A program made the position numbers and the translations under genes. Positions 42,416-54,354 of a DNA stretch of 64,000 bases are shown one piece after another. The stretch is taken from positions 1 through 64,000 of the forward strand of contig CAUYUJ010002734.1 of NCBI GenBank assembly GCA_963575745.1, in the 5' to 3' direction. The number at the start of each line of letters is the position of its first letter. The first letter of the stretch is position 1. The notes under the pieces were generated by a model. The model saw only the letters and a program-made list of their open reading frames with translations, was not told the DNA's origin and ran no database searches. The stretch is from Prorocentrum cordatum (lineage: Eukaryota; Sar; Dinophyceae; Prorocentrales; Prorocentraceae).

Positions 42416-45400
42416 TTTCAAATCTTAGCAAACCCGACCAAAAGTTGTCACATTGTCCCTTCTGGTCGGGTCGACCAACTTGCTCCAAACCGCGCCGGAA
42501 ATCCTCTAGCTCATCGATGCCGGAGAGCTCTACGAGGTACTGGCGCCGGCGGTGAACCGTCAACCTGGTCACCGCCGGGAACCTCTTAGAGCTCTTTTCA
42601 CGCGTAAGAGTGCACAGAATCGAAGCAGACAGCTTCTCGGAGCATTTCTAGGAAAACGTCAAATTTGCATTTTGGTGCCAATATGATGTCGGTCCCCGCT
42701 AGTTTTTGGATAGTAAGACTGGGCGCCGGCGGTAAACCGTCAACCTTGGCTACCGCCGGGAGACTCGTAGAGCTTCCTTGCCATGTATCATCTCCAAAGA
42801 ATTAGCAGAGCAGCCCGAGCGCTGATAGCAGACTGATGGCAGGCGTCTAGATACATTTCACTAGCGCCCCAGATGATTGCCTTCCAATTGCTGTGCTGAA
42901 CAGCTGTAGCTCATCTGCAGCACGAGTAAAACCAAGAAAACCAATACCATCTCCAAGAAACTAGCAGAGTACGAATAGTTGTTCAGCCCGAGCGCTGATA
43001 GCAGACTGAGTTCAGGTGCCTGCATACTTTCAAATAGCGCGCCTGATTCTTATCTTCCGATTGCTGTGCCTGAGAGTTCTAAAGCTCATATGCAACTCGA
43101 GTTTGGTCAAGGAAAGCAATTCCATCACCAGGAAAACAGCAGAGTCTGAATAGTTGTTTGGCTTCTGCGCTCATAACAGACCCAAGCAAAGCGTGTAGAT
43201 ACTTCAGACTAGCGCGCCTGATGATTTCCTGCCGATTATACGGGCAAAAAGCTCGCAAGCTCATCTCAAGCTCGAGTTAAGTGAAGAAACGCACCATCAT
43301 CTCGAACAAAATATGTAGAATACGAATGCAGACCTAGCTCAAGTAGCAGACCGAATTCGACCTCCAGATGCTACACACGAGCGCGCCTGATGATTCTGGA
43401 TCGATTACGTGGGCGTAACAGCTCTGTAGCCCCCCTACAGCTCGAGTTAAGTACAGAAACCCAACAGCACCTGTCAAGATGACTCGAAGAATGCGAACAG
43501 TTTCGTGGACCTAGCTCGAACAGACCGAGTTGAGACCTCTAGATGCGACAGACAAACGCGCCAGATAATTCTGAATCGGTTTCTGTGCGTACCAGCTCTG
43601 TAGCTCGCCCACAGCTCGAGTTAAGTAGAGACAACTCACAGCAGCTGTCGACAAAATCGGTAGAATACGAATAGTGTTGCGGACCTAGCTCGAGTGGCAG
43701 ACCGAGCTCAGGGGTCTGGATGTTTCAGGCAAACGCGCCTCTTGATTCTGAATCGATTACGTATGCGCACCAGCTCTGTAGCTCTCCTACAGATCGAGTT
43801 AAGCACAGAAAGCAAACAGCATCTGTCATGCAAATTATTAGAATACGAATAGTTTCGCGGACCTAGCTCGAGTGGCAGACCGAGCTCAGGACTCTAGATG
43901 CTTCAGGCGAACGCGCCTGATGATTCTGAATCGATTACGTGTGCGCACTGGCTCTGTAGCTCTCCTACAGCTCGAGATAAGCTCAGAAAACCGACAGCAT
44001 CTGTCGAGACAGTTGCTAGAATCCGAATAGTTTCGCGGGCCTAGCTCGAGTTCCAGACCAAGCTCAGACCTTTGGATGCTTCATGCGAACGCGCCTAATG
44101 ATGCTGAATCGGTTTCTCTGGTACCAGCTCTGTAGCTCTTCTACAGCTCGAGTGAAATTCAGAAAACCGAGAGCGCCTGTCAAGATGACTCGAAACAGCC
44201 GATCCCGCCAATATGCTTTTTGGCAGTAATATGTACCCGATCGAGCTGCTATTAAGACAGCGAGCGGTAATAAGATCGTATATCATGGGAAGAAATTCCA
44301 GAGCTCGAATGAATTGTTGAATTTCGAGAAAATTATTTTCAACCGAGCAAAAGTCAGCAAAAAGTCAGTCGAGATTTTTCTTGCCAACTAGCTCTCCAGC
44401 GCGCCGGAACTGGGCGCCGGCGGTAAACCGTCAACCTTGGTTACCGCTGGGGGACTCGTAGAGCTTCCTTGCCAGATACCATCTCTAAACGATAAGCAGA
44501 GTACGAATAGTTGTTACAGCCGTCTAGACAATGCACCCAACTAGCGCCTCCGATGATTTCCTTCTGATTACTGTGTAGACCAGCCCTGTAGTTCATCTGC
44601 GGCGCGAGTTCACCAAGAAAACCATACCGTCTCCAAGAAATTAGCAGAGTTCGAATAGTTGTTCAGCCAGCGCGCCTCATGATTGTTTTCCGATTGCTGT
44701 GCCTGAGAGCTCGGGGCTCATCTGCAGCTCGAGTTTACTCAGAAGAACCATTCCATCGCCAGGAAAAAAGCAGACTATGAATAGTTGTTCAGCTTCTGTG
44801 CTGAGAACGGACCGAATCCAAGCGTCTAGATACTTCATACTAGCGCGTCTGATAATGTCCTTCCGATTTCTGTGCCGAAGAACTCTGAAGCTTAGATGCA
44901 ACTCGACTTTAGTCAAGGAGCTCACATATCTCGAAAAAAAGCGGTAGTGCAAATAGTTTCACGGACCTAGCTCGAGTAGCAGATTGATTGCGGGCCTGTA
45001 GATGCTTCAGACGAACGCGCCTGATGGTTCTGAATCGAGTCCGTGTGCGCAGCAGCTCTGTAGCTCTCCTACAGCTGGAGTTAAGTACAGAACAGAAAAC
45101 CGACAACAGCTGTCAAGAAAATTCGTACAATAGTTTTACAGACCTAGCTCGAGGAGTAGACCGAGTTCAGGGCTCTAGATGCTTCAGACGAACCTAGCTC
45201 GAGTAGAAGACCGAGTTCAGACCTCTAGATGTTTGAGACGAGCGTGTCTGATGATTCTCAATCGATGATGCGGCGCACCAGCCCTGTAGCTCTTCTACAG
45301 CTCATTAAGTACGAAAATCGACAGCATCTGTCAAGGGAATCGGTAGAATACGAATAGTTTTGCGAAGCTAGCTCGAGTAGCAAACTGAGTTCAGACCTAT

Positions 45401-45681
45401 AGATGCTTCAGATGAACGCGCCTGATGATTCTCAATCGGTTTCTGTAAAGTACCACCTCTGTAGCTCTCCTAAATCTTGAGTTAAGCACAGAAAACCGTC
45501 AACGCGTATCAAGATGACTCGAAACGGCCGATCGCCCAGACGCTTTTTGGCAGTGATAGGTATCCGATCGAGCTGCGATTGAGACGGCGAGCGGGGCAAA
45601 TACCGAATAGCATGGGGAAAAAGCGTAGAGCTCTAACGAATTGTTGAATTTCGAGAACCTAACTTGGGCAAAAATCAGCAA

Positions 45682-47067
45682 CTGGGCGCCGGCGGTAAAC
45701 CGTCAACCTTTCTTACCGCCGGGAGACTCGTAGAGCTTCCTTGCCATATATTATGTCCCAAAAAATAGCAGAGAACAACAAGTTTTTCAGCCCGAGCGCT
45801 GATAGCAGACTGATCGCAGGCGTCTAGATACATTTCACTATTGCCCCTGATAATTCCCTTCCCGTTGCTGTGCTGAACAGTTCTGTAGCTCATCTGCAGC
45901 GCGAGTAGGACCAAGAAAAACAGTACCATTTTCAAGAAAGTAGCAGAGTACGAATCGGTGTTCAGCCCTAGCGCTAATAGCAGACTGAGCGCGGGTGTCT
46001 AGATTGTTTCAAATAGCGCGCATGATGATTCTCTTCTCATTGCAATGCCTAAGAGATCTCAAGCTCATCTGCACCTCGAGTTCAGTCCAGAAAACGAATT
46101 CCATCACCAGAACAATAGCAGAGTATGACTAGCTGTTTGGCTTCCGCGCTCGTAACAGACCCAAGCCAAGCGTCTAGATACTTCAGACTAGCGCGCCTCA
46201 CGATTTCCTTTTCATTTCTCTGCAGCGCGTGTTAAGTGAAGATATTGAGCATCATTTCGAAACAAAGATCAATCGAAAACGAATAGGTTTGCGGACCTAG
46301 CTCGAGTAGCAGACCCAGTTCAGACCTCTGGATGCAACAGACGAACGCGCATGACGATTCTAAATTGGTTTCTGTGCGTACCAGCTCTGTAGCTCTCTTA
46401 CAGCCCGAGTTAAATACAGAAAACCGACAGCATCTGTCGAGATAACTCGAATAATACGAATAGTTTCGCGGACCTAGCTCGAGTAGCAGACCGAGTTCAG
46501 ACCTCTGGTTGCAACAGACGAACGCGCATGATGATTCTGGATCGGTTTCTGTGCGTACCAGCTCTGTAGTTCTCCTACAGCCCGAGTTAAGTACAGAAAA
46601 CCGACAGCACCTGTTAAGATGACTCGAACAATACGAATAGCTTCGCAGACCTAGCTCGAGTAGCAGACTGAGTTTCAGACCGCTAGATGCAGCATACGAA
46701 CGCGCATGATGATTCTGAATCGGTTTCTGTGCGTGCCAGCTCTGTAGCTCTCCTACAGCCCGAGTTAGGTACAGAAAACCGACACCGCATGTCGAGATGA
46801 CACGAAACAGCCGATCCCGCCCGGACGCTTTGAGCAGTAACAAGTTCCCGATCGAGCTGTGATTGAGACGGCGAGCGGGAATGAGATCGAATCTCACGGG
46901 AAAAAATATTAGAGCTCAAAAGAATTGTTGAATGTCGAGAACAAAATCTTCAATCGAGCAAAAGTCAGCGAAAGGTCCCTCGAGATTTTTCTTGCCAACT
47001 AGCTTTCCAGCGCGTTCGAATTACTCTTAAGCTTCCAGCAACTAGCTCAAAGAAGCTCTACGATTTA
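45682..47067 (-). mobile_element. Family A element, complete (1386 bp)
   Basis: CTGGGCGCC start, TTTCTTACCGCC hairpin variant, 177-bp monomers (46297, 46474 and 46651 mark an exact 177-bp spacing), and end AAGCTCTACGATTTA. The target here is A/A rather than A/T. Confidence 0.85.
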
Positions 47068-47116
47068 AAAGTCCGTCGAAATTCTCCTTGCCAACTAGCT
47101 ATCCAGCGCGCCGGAA

Positions 47117-47518
47117 CTGGGATCTGGCGGTAAACCGTCAACCAGGTAACCGCCGGAAGCCTCGCAGAGCTCTCTTCCCGCGCGGCGCTGATCGGAACAC
47201 ATGAAAGAAGCTTTCTGAAGGATGAGCCAAGAAAATAGAAAAATCACGTTTTCCGGTTTCTTCCCAAAGTTGGTTCCTGCAAGTCTTTTGCTAGTAATAT
47301 TGCAGCTACGGACCTGAGAATTGCACTGACAGACGCGGCATAACCCACTACAGGTGAGAAACATCTGGTTTCTCAAGATGAATTGTCAAATATCTTTCAA
47401 ATCGTAGCAAAACCGACCCCAAGTCATCACATTGTTTCTTTAGGTCGGGTCTGCCAACAAGCTGCACCTTGCGCCCGAATTGCTCTTAGCTCATCTTGCC
47501 GAAGAGCTCTACGAGGTA
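47117..47518 (-). mobile_element. Family B element, complete (402 bp)
   Basis: CTGGGATCTGGCGG start and GAGCTCTACGAGGTA end. It is flanked by CGCCGGAA and TTACTCTTAAGC. The uninterrupted site TTCGAATTACTCTTAAGC is at 47017, giving insertion between A and T with no duplication. Confidence 0.9.
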
Positions 47519-47565
47519 TTACTCTTAAGCTTCCAGCAACTAGCTAAGGGAAGCTCTACGAGTTA

Positions 47566-47860
47566 CTTGGTAGCGTCCCAAATCCGGAGAGCAAAGAAGC
47601 ACGCATACTGGAAAGCTTTCCTGGGGGGCCCTGGGGAGCTTTCCTGAAGCGCTTCCGAAGCGCTGCCAGGCACCCTTCCAAGCGTGCCTGCACGCGTGCA
47701 GGCACGCGTGGAGGCGTGCGGGAAGCGCTCCCGGACCTGCTGCCGGGACAAACAACTCTCTGCGGCGATTCTGGAGCGGCGAAGTTGGGCTGCTGGCAGG
47801 CACCGCCACCGTCTGGCTTCTAATCTAAAACCCTATAGCTTTCAGAAAGCTCTCCGGGAA
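47566..47860 (-). mobile_element. Family D element, complete (295 bp)
   Basis: CTTGGTAGCGTCCCAAA start, end GCTCTCCGGGAA, internal palindromes such as CACGCGTGCAGGCACGCGTG. It sits exactly at the end of the preceding A element. Confidence 0.8.
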
Positions 47861-49064
47861 CTGTGCGCCGGCGGTAAAGCGTCAACCTTGGTTACCGCCG
47901 GGGGGCTCGTAGAGCTTCCTTGCCATATACCATTTCTAAAGAATAAGCAGAGTACGAATAGTTGTTCAGCCCGAGCGCTAATAGACTGATTGCAGCCGTC
48001 TAGATACATTCAACTAGCGCCTCTGATGATTTCCTTCCGATTGCTGTGCAGAACAGCCCTGTAGCTCATCTGCAGCGCGAGTTGACCAAGAAAACCAATG
48101 CCGTCTCCAAGAAAATAGCAGAGTACGAATAGTTGTTCAGCCCGAGCGCTGATAGAAGACTGATTTCAGGGGTCTAGGTACTATCAAATAGCGCGCCTCA
48201 TGATTGTCTTCCGACTGCTGTGCCTAAGAACTCGGGAGCTCATCTGTAGCTCGAGTTTAGTAAGGAAAACCATTCCATCACAAGGAATAGTTGTTCAGCT
48301 TCTGTGCTGAGAACGGACCGAATCCAAGCGTCTAGATACTTCATACTAGCGCGTCTTATAATTCCCTCCCGATTTCTGTGACAACGAGATATGGAGCTTA
48401 GATGCAGCTCGACTTCAGTCAAGGAACTCACCATCATCGCGAACAAATCGGTAGAACACGAATAGTTTCGCGGACCTAGCTCGAGTAGCAGACCGAGTTC
48501 GGACCTCTAGATGCTTCAGACGAACGCGCCTGATGATTCTGAATCGAGTACGTGAGCGTATTAGCTAGAAACGATTACGTGGGCGCACCAGCTCTGCAGC
48601 TCTCCTACAGCTCGAGTTAAGTACCGAACATCGACAGCATCTGTCAAGACAATTGCTAGAATACGGATAGCTTCGCGGACCTAGCTCGAGTAGCAGACCG
48701 AGTTCAGACCTCTAGATACTTCAGATCAGGGCGCCTGGTGATTCTGAATCGGTTTCTGTGCGCGCCAGCTCTGTAGCTCAACGCGTGTCAAGATGACTGG
48801 AAACGCCCGATCCCGCCCCAGTGCTTTTTGGCAGTAATAGGTACCCGATCGAGCCGAGATTGAGACGGCGAGCGGGAATAAGATCGAATATCACGGGATA
48901 AAATATTAGAGCTTTAACGAGTTGTTGAATTTCGTTAACATAGTTTTCAACCGAGCAAAAGTCAGCAAAAAGTCCGTCGATATTTTTCTTGCCAACTAGC
49001 TCTCCAGCGCGCCGGAATTACTCTTAAGCTTGCAGCAACTAGCCAAGGGAAGCTCTACGAATTA
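47861..49064 (-). mobile_element. Family A element, complete (1204 bp)
   Basis: CTGTGCGCCGGCGG start and GGAAGCTCTACGAATTA end, followed by the resumed host TTACTCTTAAGC. It has fewer monomers than other A copies. Confidence 0.85.
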
Positions 49065-49232
49065 TTACTCTTAAGCTTCCAGCAACTAGCTCAGGGAAGC
49101 TCTACGAGTTACTCTCTTTAGAGAGCTGATTCTCTCTGCGAACAGGGTTTAGACACTAATGCTAGGAGTAAAAATCTGCTTTCTCAAAATGAATTGTCAA
49201 ATCTCTTTCGAATCTTACCAAAACTGACCCAA

Positions 49233-49634
49233 CTGGGATCCGGCGGTGAACCGTCAACCAGGTAACCGCCGGAAGCCTCGCAGAGCTCTCTTCTCGCGCG
49301 GCGCTGATCGGGACACATGAAAGAAGCTTTCTGAAGGATGAGCCAAGAAAGTCGAAAAATGACGTTTTTCGGTTTCTTCCCGAAGTTGGTTCCTGCAAGT
49401 CTTTTGATGGTATTATTGCAGCTACGGACTTGAGAATTGGACTGATTGACGCGGCATAACCCACTACAGGTGAGAAAAATCTGGTTTCTCAAAGTGAATT
49501 GTCAAATATCTTTCGAGTCTTAGCAAAACAGACCCCAAGTCATCGCATTGTCTCTTTAAGACGGGTCTGCCAACTAGCTCCACTCTGCGCCCGAATTCCT
49601 CTTAGCTCATCTTGCCGGAGAGCTCTACGATGGA
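49233..49634 (-). mobile_element. Family B element, complete (402 bp)
   Basis: CTGGGATCCGGCGG start, end GAGCTCTACGATGGA. The host C element continues AGTTACCGCATTGTCC afterwards. It has the same length as the copy at 47117-47518. Confidence 0.85.
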
Positions 49635-49734
49635 AGTTACCGCATTGTCCTTTCTGGTCGGGTCGGCCAACTAGCCCCGCCCCGCGCCGGAATTCTTCGA
49701 GCTCGTCGATGACGAAGAGCTCTACGAGGTATTA

Positions 49735-50117
49735 CTGGGTTCCGGCGGTAAACCGTCAACGAGGTAACCGCCAGAAGCTTCGTGGAGCTCTCTTTTCGCG
49801 CGGCGCTGATCGGAACACATGAAAGAAGCTTTCTCGAGGATGAGCCAATAAACTCGATTTTTTTTTTTTTTTTTTTTTTTTTTCTTTTCTCCTTCTTTTT
49901 TCTTCTCTCTCAAACTTGGCTCCTGCAAGTCTTTTGATAATAATATTGCAGCTACGGACCTGAGAATTGCACTGATTGACGCGGCGTAACCCACTGCAGG
50001 TGAGAAAAATCTGGTTTCCATTGTCAAATATTTTTCAAATCATACCAAAACCGACCCCAAGTCATCACATTGTTTCTTTAGGTCGGATCTGCCAACTAGC
50101 TGCACCCTGCGCCCGAA
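49735..50117 (-). mobile_element. Family B element, interrupted
   Basis: Starts CTGGGTTCCGGCGG after TTA. It carries a T-rich replacement at 49857-49890. Interrupted at GCGCCCGAA. Confidence 0.75.
49857..49883. repeat. Poly-T run inside a B element
   Basis: About 27 T, then CTTTTCTCCTTCTTTTTTC, replacing the ATCACGTTTTTCGGTTTC segment seen in sister copies. Confidence 0.85.
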
Positions 50118-50456
50118 CTGGGATCCGGCGGTAAACCGTCAACCAGGTAACCGCCGGAAGCCTCGTAGAGCTCTTTCCTCGCGCGACGCTGATCGGAACA
50201 CATGAAAGAAGCTTTCTCAAGGATGATCCAAGAAACTCGAACAATTAGATGTTTGAGTTTTACCAAAGTCGTTTCCTGCAAGTGTTTTGATAATAGTATT
50301 GCAGCTACGGACCTGAGAATTGCACTGGCAGACGCGACATAACCCACTACAGGTGAGAAAAATCGGGTTTCTCAAAGTGAAATGTCAAATATCTTTCGAA
50401 TCTTAGCAAAACCGACCCAAAGTCACCGCATTGTCTCTTAAGGTCGGGTCTGCCAA
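50118..50456 (-). mobile_element. Family B element, interrupted
   Basis: Starts CTGGGATCCGGCGG. Interrupted at TCTGCCAA by the next A element. Confidence 0.75.
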
Positions 50457-51840
50457 CTTGGGCGCCGGCGGTAAACCGTCAACCTTTCTTACCGCCGGGA
50501 GACTCGCATAATTTCCTTACCATATATGATGTCCAAAGAATTGGCAGAGAACGAATAGTTTTTCAGCCCGAGCGTTGATAGCAGACTGATCTCAGGCTTC
50601 TAGATACATATCACTATTGCCCCTGATGATTCCCTCCCCACTGCTGTGCTGAACAGCTCTTTAGCTCATCTGCAGCACGAGTAAAACCAAGAACAACAAT
50701 ACCATGTCCAAGAAAGTCGCAGAGTACGAATCGATGTTCAGCCCTAGCGCTAATAGCACACTGAGCGCGGGTGTCTGGATACTTTCAAATAGCGCGCATG
50801 ATGTTTCTCTCCCCATTGCAATGCCTAAGAGCTCTCAAGCTCATCTGCACCTCGAGTTCAGTCCAGAAAACGAATTCCATCACCAGAAGAATAGCAGAGT
50901 GTGACTAGTTGTTCGGTGTTTGCGCTCATAACAGACCAGAGCCAAGCATCTAGCTACTTCAGACTAGCGCGCCTCATAGGTTTCTTCTGATATCTGTGCG
51001 GAAGATTTCAAGTTCATCTGCAGCTCGAGTTAAGTGAAGAAATTCACCATTAGTTAGAAAAAATCGGTCGAATACGAATAGTTTTGCGGACCTAGCTCGA
51101 GTAGCAGACTGATTTCAGAGCTCTGGATGCTTCATTCGAACGCGCCTGATGATTCTGGATCGATTACATGTGCGTACCAGCTCAGTAGCTATGCTACAGC
51201 CCGAGTTAAATACAGAAGACCGACAGCGCCTGTTAAGAGAACTCGGAGAATACGGATAGTTTCGGCCTAGCTCGAGTAGTAGACCGAGTTCAGACCTCTC
51301 GATGCAACGGGCGAACGCGCCTGAGCATTCTAAACCGATTCGTGTGCGCACCAGCTCTGTAGCTCTCCTTCAGCCCGAGTTAAGTACAGAAAACCGACAA
51401 TACCTGTCAATATGACTCGAAGAATACGAACAATTGTGGGGCCCTAGCTCGAGTAGGAGACCGAGTTCAGACCTCTGGATGTGACAGAGGAACGCGCCTG
51501 ATGATGCTGGATCGGTTTCTGTGCGTACCACCTCTGTAGCTCTCCGAAATCTCGAGTTAAGTACAGAACACCGTCAACGCGTGTCAAGATGACTCGAAAC
51601 GGCCGATCCCGCCGCTTTTTGCAGTAAAAGGTACCCGATCGAGCTGAGATTAAGACGACGAGCGGGAATCATATCGAATATGGTGGAAAAAAATACGAGA
51701 GCTCGAATTTCGAGAATATAATTTTCAACCGAGCAAAAGTCAGCAAAAGGTCAGTGAGATTTTTCTTTCCAACTAGCTCTCCAGCGCGCCGGGGTTGCTC
51801 TTGAGCTTCCAGCAACTAGCTAAGGGAGCTCTACGAGTTA
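50457..51840 (-). mobile_element. Family A element, complete (1384 bp)
   Basis: Starts CTTGGGCGCC (one extra T) and ends GGGAGCTCTACGAGTTA. Close in length to the copy at 45682-47067. Confidence 0.8.
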
Positions 51841-52176
51841 CTGGGAGCCGGCGGTAAACCGTCAACCAGGTTACCGCCGGCAGCCTCGTAGAGCTCTGTA
51901 ATCCCGCGACGTTGCTCGCAACACATGGAAGAAGCTTTCTCAAGGTGATCTGAGAAACTCGGAAAATTACGAATTATATTTTTTCCCCGAGTCGGTTCCC
52001 TCAAGTGTTTTGATAGTAATACTGCAGCTAGGGACCTGAGAATTGAACTGGCAGGCGCGGCATAACCCAATACACGTGAGAAAAATACCGGTTCTTAAAA
52101 CGAATTTCGAAATTTTGCACAAAGATACAAAAGCCGACCCGAAGTCAACGCATTGTCTCTTTAGGTCGGGTCTGCA
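51841..52176 (-). mobile_element. Family B element, interrupted
   Basis: Starts CTGGGAGCCGGCGG directly at the end of the preceding A element. Interrupted at GGGTCTGCA. Confidence 0.75.
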
Positions 52177-53435
52177 CTGGGCGCCAGCGGTAAACCGTCA
52201 ACCTTGCTTACCGCCGGGAGACTCGTAGAGCTTCCTTGCCATATATTATGTCCAAAGAATTAGCAGAGAACGAATAGTTTTTCAGCCGAGCGCTGATAGC
52301 AGACTGATCTCAGGCATCTAGATACATTACACGATTGCCCCTGATAGTTCCCTTCCCATTGATGTGCTGAAGACCCAAGCCAAGCGTCTAGATACTTCAG
52401 ATTAGCGCGCCTCATAATTTTCTTCTAACTTATGTGCAAAAGAGCTCGCGAGCTCATCTGCAGCTAGAGTTAAGTGAAGAAATTCACCGTCATATCGAAG
52501 AAACATCGGTCGAATACGAATAGCTTTGCGGACCTAGCTCGAGTAGCAGACTCAGTTCAGAGCTCTAGATGCTTCAGCGGAACGCGCCTGGTGATTCTGA
52601 ATCGATTATGTTTGCGTACAAGCTCTGTAGATATGCTACAGCTCGAGTTAAGTACAGAACATCGACAGCACCTGTTAAGAGAACTTGAGGAATACGAATA
52701 GTTTCGCGGATCTGGCTCGAGTAGCAGACCAAGTCCAGACCTCTGGATGCAACTGACGAGCGCGCATGATGATTCTGAATCGATTCGTGTGCGTACCAGC
52801 TCTGAAGCTCTCCTACAGCCCGAGTTAAGTACAGAAAACCGACAGCACCTGTCAAGATGACTTGAAGAATACGATTAGTTTCGCGGACCTAGCTCGAGAA
52901 GCAGACCGAGTTCGGAGCTCTGGATGCAACAGACGAACGCGCCTGATGATTCTGGATCGGTTTCTGTGCGTACCAGCTCTGTAGCTCTTCTACAGCCCGA
53001 GTTCAGTACAGAAAACCGACAGTACCTTTCAAGATGACTCGAAGAACACGAATAGGTTTGCGGACCTAGCTCGAGTTGCAGACCGAGTTCAGACCTCTGG
53101 ATGCAGCAGATGAACGCGCCTGATGATTCTGAATCGGTTTCTGTGCATACCAGCCCTGTAGCTCTCCTGAATCTCGAGTTAAGTACAGCAAACCGTCAAC
53201 GCGTGTAAAGATGAGTCGAAACGGCCGATCCCGCCGCCATGCTTTTTGGGAGTAGTATCTACCCGATCGACCTGATATTGAGACGGCGAGCGAGAATAAA
53301 ACCGAATATTATGTGAAAGAATACTAGAGCATTAACGAATTGTTGAATTTCGAGAACATCATTTTCAACAGAGCAAAAGTCAGCAAAAGATCCGTCGATA
53401 TTTTTCTTGCCAACTAGCTCTCCAGCGCGTTCGAG
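52177..53435 (-). mobile_element. Family A element, left part
   Basis: CTGGGCGCCAGCGG start, 177-bp monomers and unique tail to CAGCGCGTTCGAG. Its GAGTTA end cannot be assigned with certainty. Confidence 0.7.
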
Positions 53436-53833
53436 CTGGGATCCGGCGGTGAACCGTCAACCAGGTAACCGCCGGGAGCCTCGTAAAGCTCTTATCTCGC
53501 GCGGCGCTGCTCGAAGCACACGGAAACATATTTCTCAAGCGTGGAGAAAGAAGCTAGACAAATCACGTGTTTCGGTTTCTTCCCAAAGTTGGTTTCTGCA
53601 AGTCTTTTGATAGTAATATTGCAGCTGCGGGCCTGAGAATTGGACTGGCAGACGCAAACCCACTACACGTGAGAAAAATTAGGTTTCTCAGAATGAATTG
53701 TCGAATATCTTCCAAATCTTAGCAAAACCGACCCCAAGTCGTCACATTGTCTCTTTACGTCCGGTTTGCCAACTAGCCCCACTCTGCGCCCGAATTCCTC
53801 TTAGCTCATCTTGCCGAAGAGCTCTACGAGGTA
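53436..53833 (-). mobile_element. Family B element, complete (398 bp)
   Basis: CTGGGATCCGGCGG start and GAAGAGCTCTACGAGGTA end. Followed by three stacked right-end fragments. Confidence 0.85.
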
Positions 53834-53995
53834 CTAGCTCCACCCTGCGCCCGAATTCCTCTTAGCTCCTCTTGCCGAGTGGCTATCCGAGGTACTCCTC
53901 TTAGCTCATCTTGCCGAGCTCTACGAGGTACTCGTCACCTTCCAGCAACTAGCTAAGGGAAGCTCTACGAGTTACTAGCTGCGCCCCGCACCGAA
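53834..53995 (-). mobile_element. Stack of resumed right ends
   Basis: In order: CTAGCTCCACCC...CCGAGGTA (53834-53894, B type), CTCCTCTTAGC...GAGGTA (53895-53930, B type), CTCGTCACCTTCC...GAGTTA (53931-53974, A type) and CTAGCTGCGCCCC (53975-53995, B/C type). These are the expected closing pieces of elements opened upstream. Confidence 0.7.
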
Positions 53996-54354
53996 CTGGC
54001 GCCAGCGGTGAACCGTCGACCTGGTCACCGCCGGGAACTTCGTAGAGCTCCTTGCACCGGTAAGAGTGCTCAGAATCGAAGTAGAGTAATAAAAAGAAGA
54101 TTATCTGAAAATCTTGATTTCTGGATTTTTTCCGATGTCATACTAGCTCGGTTCCCCGAAGTGAGCTCATAACAAAATGCGCCAGGAGAGCTGGGCTGCT
54201 CTGAGAATGAAGCTTATATGCAAATGCTCAGCGTAAAAACCTGCTTTCTCAAAATACATGGTTAACTATCTCTCAAATCTTAGCAACACCGACCAAAAGT
54301 TATCACTTTGTCCGCCCGGGCCGGGTGGGCCACTAGCTACGCCCCGCGCCGGAA
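53996..54354 (-). mobile_element. Family C element, interrupted
   Basis: CTGGCGCCAGCGGTGAACC start with TGGTCACCGCC arm. Interrupted at CGCGCCGGAA by a B element. Confidence 0.75.

Larger units (their letters stand above)
40159..42539 (-). mobile_element. Family C element split by an A element
   Basis: Starts CTGGCGCCAGCGGTGAACC after GGAA and ends GAGCTCTACGAGGTA at 42539. Its body is interrupted at AAATATA/TTTCAAATC by 40434-42415 and then resumes. Confidence 0.8.
44410..47565 (-). mobile_element. Family A element, interrupted twice
   Basis: Interrupted in the tail at CAGCAA/AAAGTCC by 45682-47067 and at CCGGAA/TTACTC by 47117-47518. It closes GGAAGCTCTACGAGTTA at 47565. Confidence 0.8.
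42719..49111 (-). mobile_element. Family A element, host of nested copies
   Basis: Left part 42719-44409, about nine 177-bp monomers and the unique tail to CGCGCCGGAA. The missing end TTACTCTTAAGCTTCC...GAGTTA is at 49065-49111. Confidence 0.75.
42540..49731 (-). mobile_element. Family C element split over 7.2 kb
   Basis: The left part 42540-42718 stops at GATAGTAAGA. The same C sequence resumes at 49112 (CTCTCTTTAGAGAGC), is interrupted again by 49233-49634, and ends GAGCTCTACGAGGTA at 49731. It starts directly at the end of the previous C element. Confidence 0.8.
38619..53974 (-). mobile_element. Family A element, host of a long nest
   Basis: Its left part is 38619-40158. Its TTACTC end is found as TTA at 49732-49734 and CTCGTCACCTTCCAGC...GAGTTA at 53931-53974. 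Everything between is later insertions. The assignment rests on the order of resumed fragments and is inference. Confidence 0.55.

Noticed and set aside
46232-46897. 221-residue minus-strand frame
   Set aside because: It cycles through three to four 177-bp monomers, and the 59-residue period mirrors the DNA repeat.
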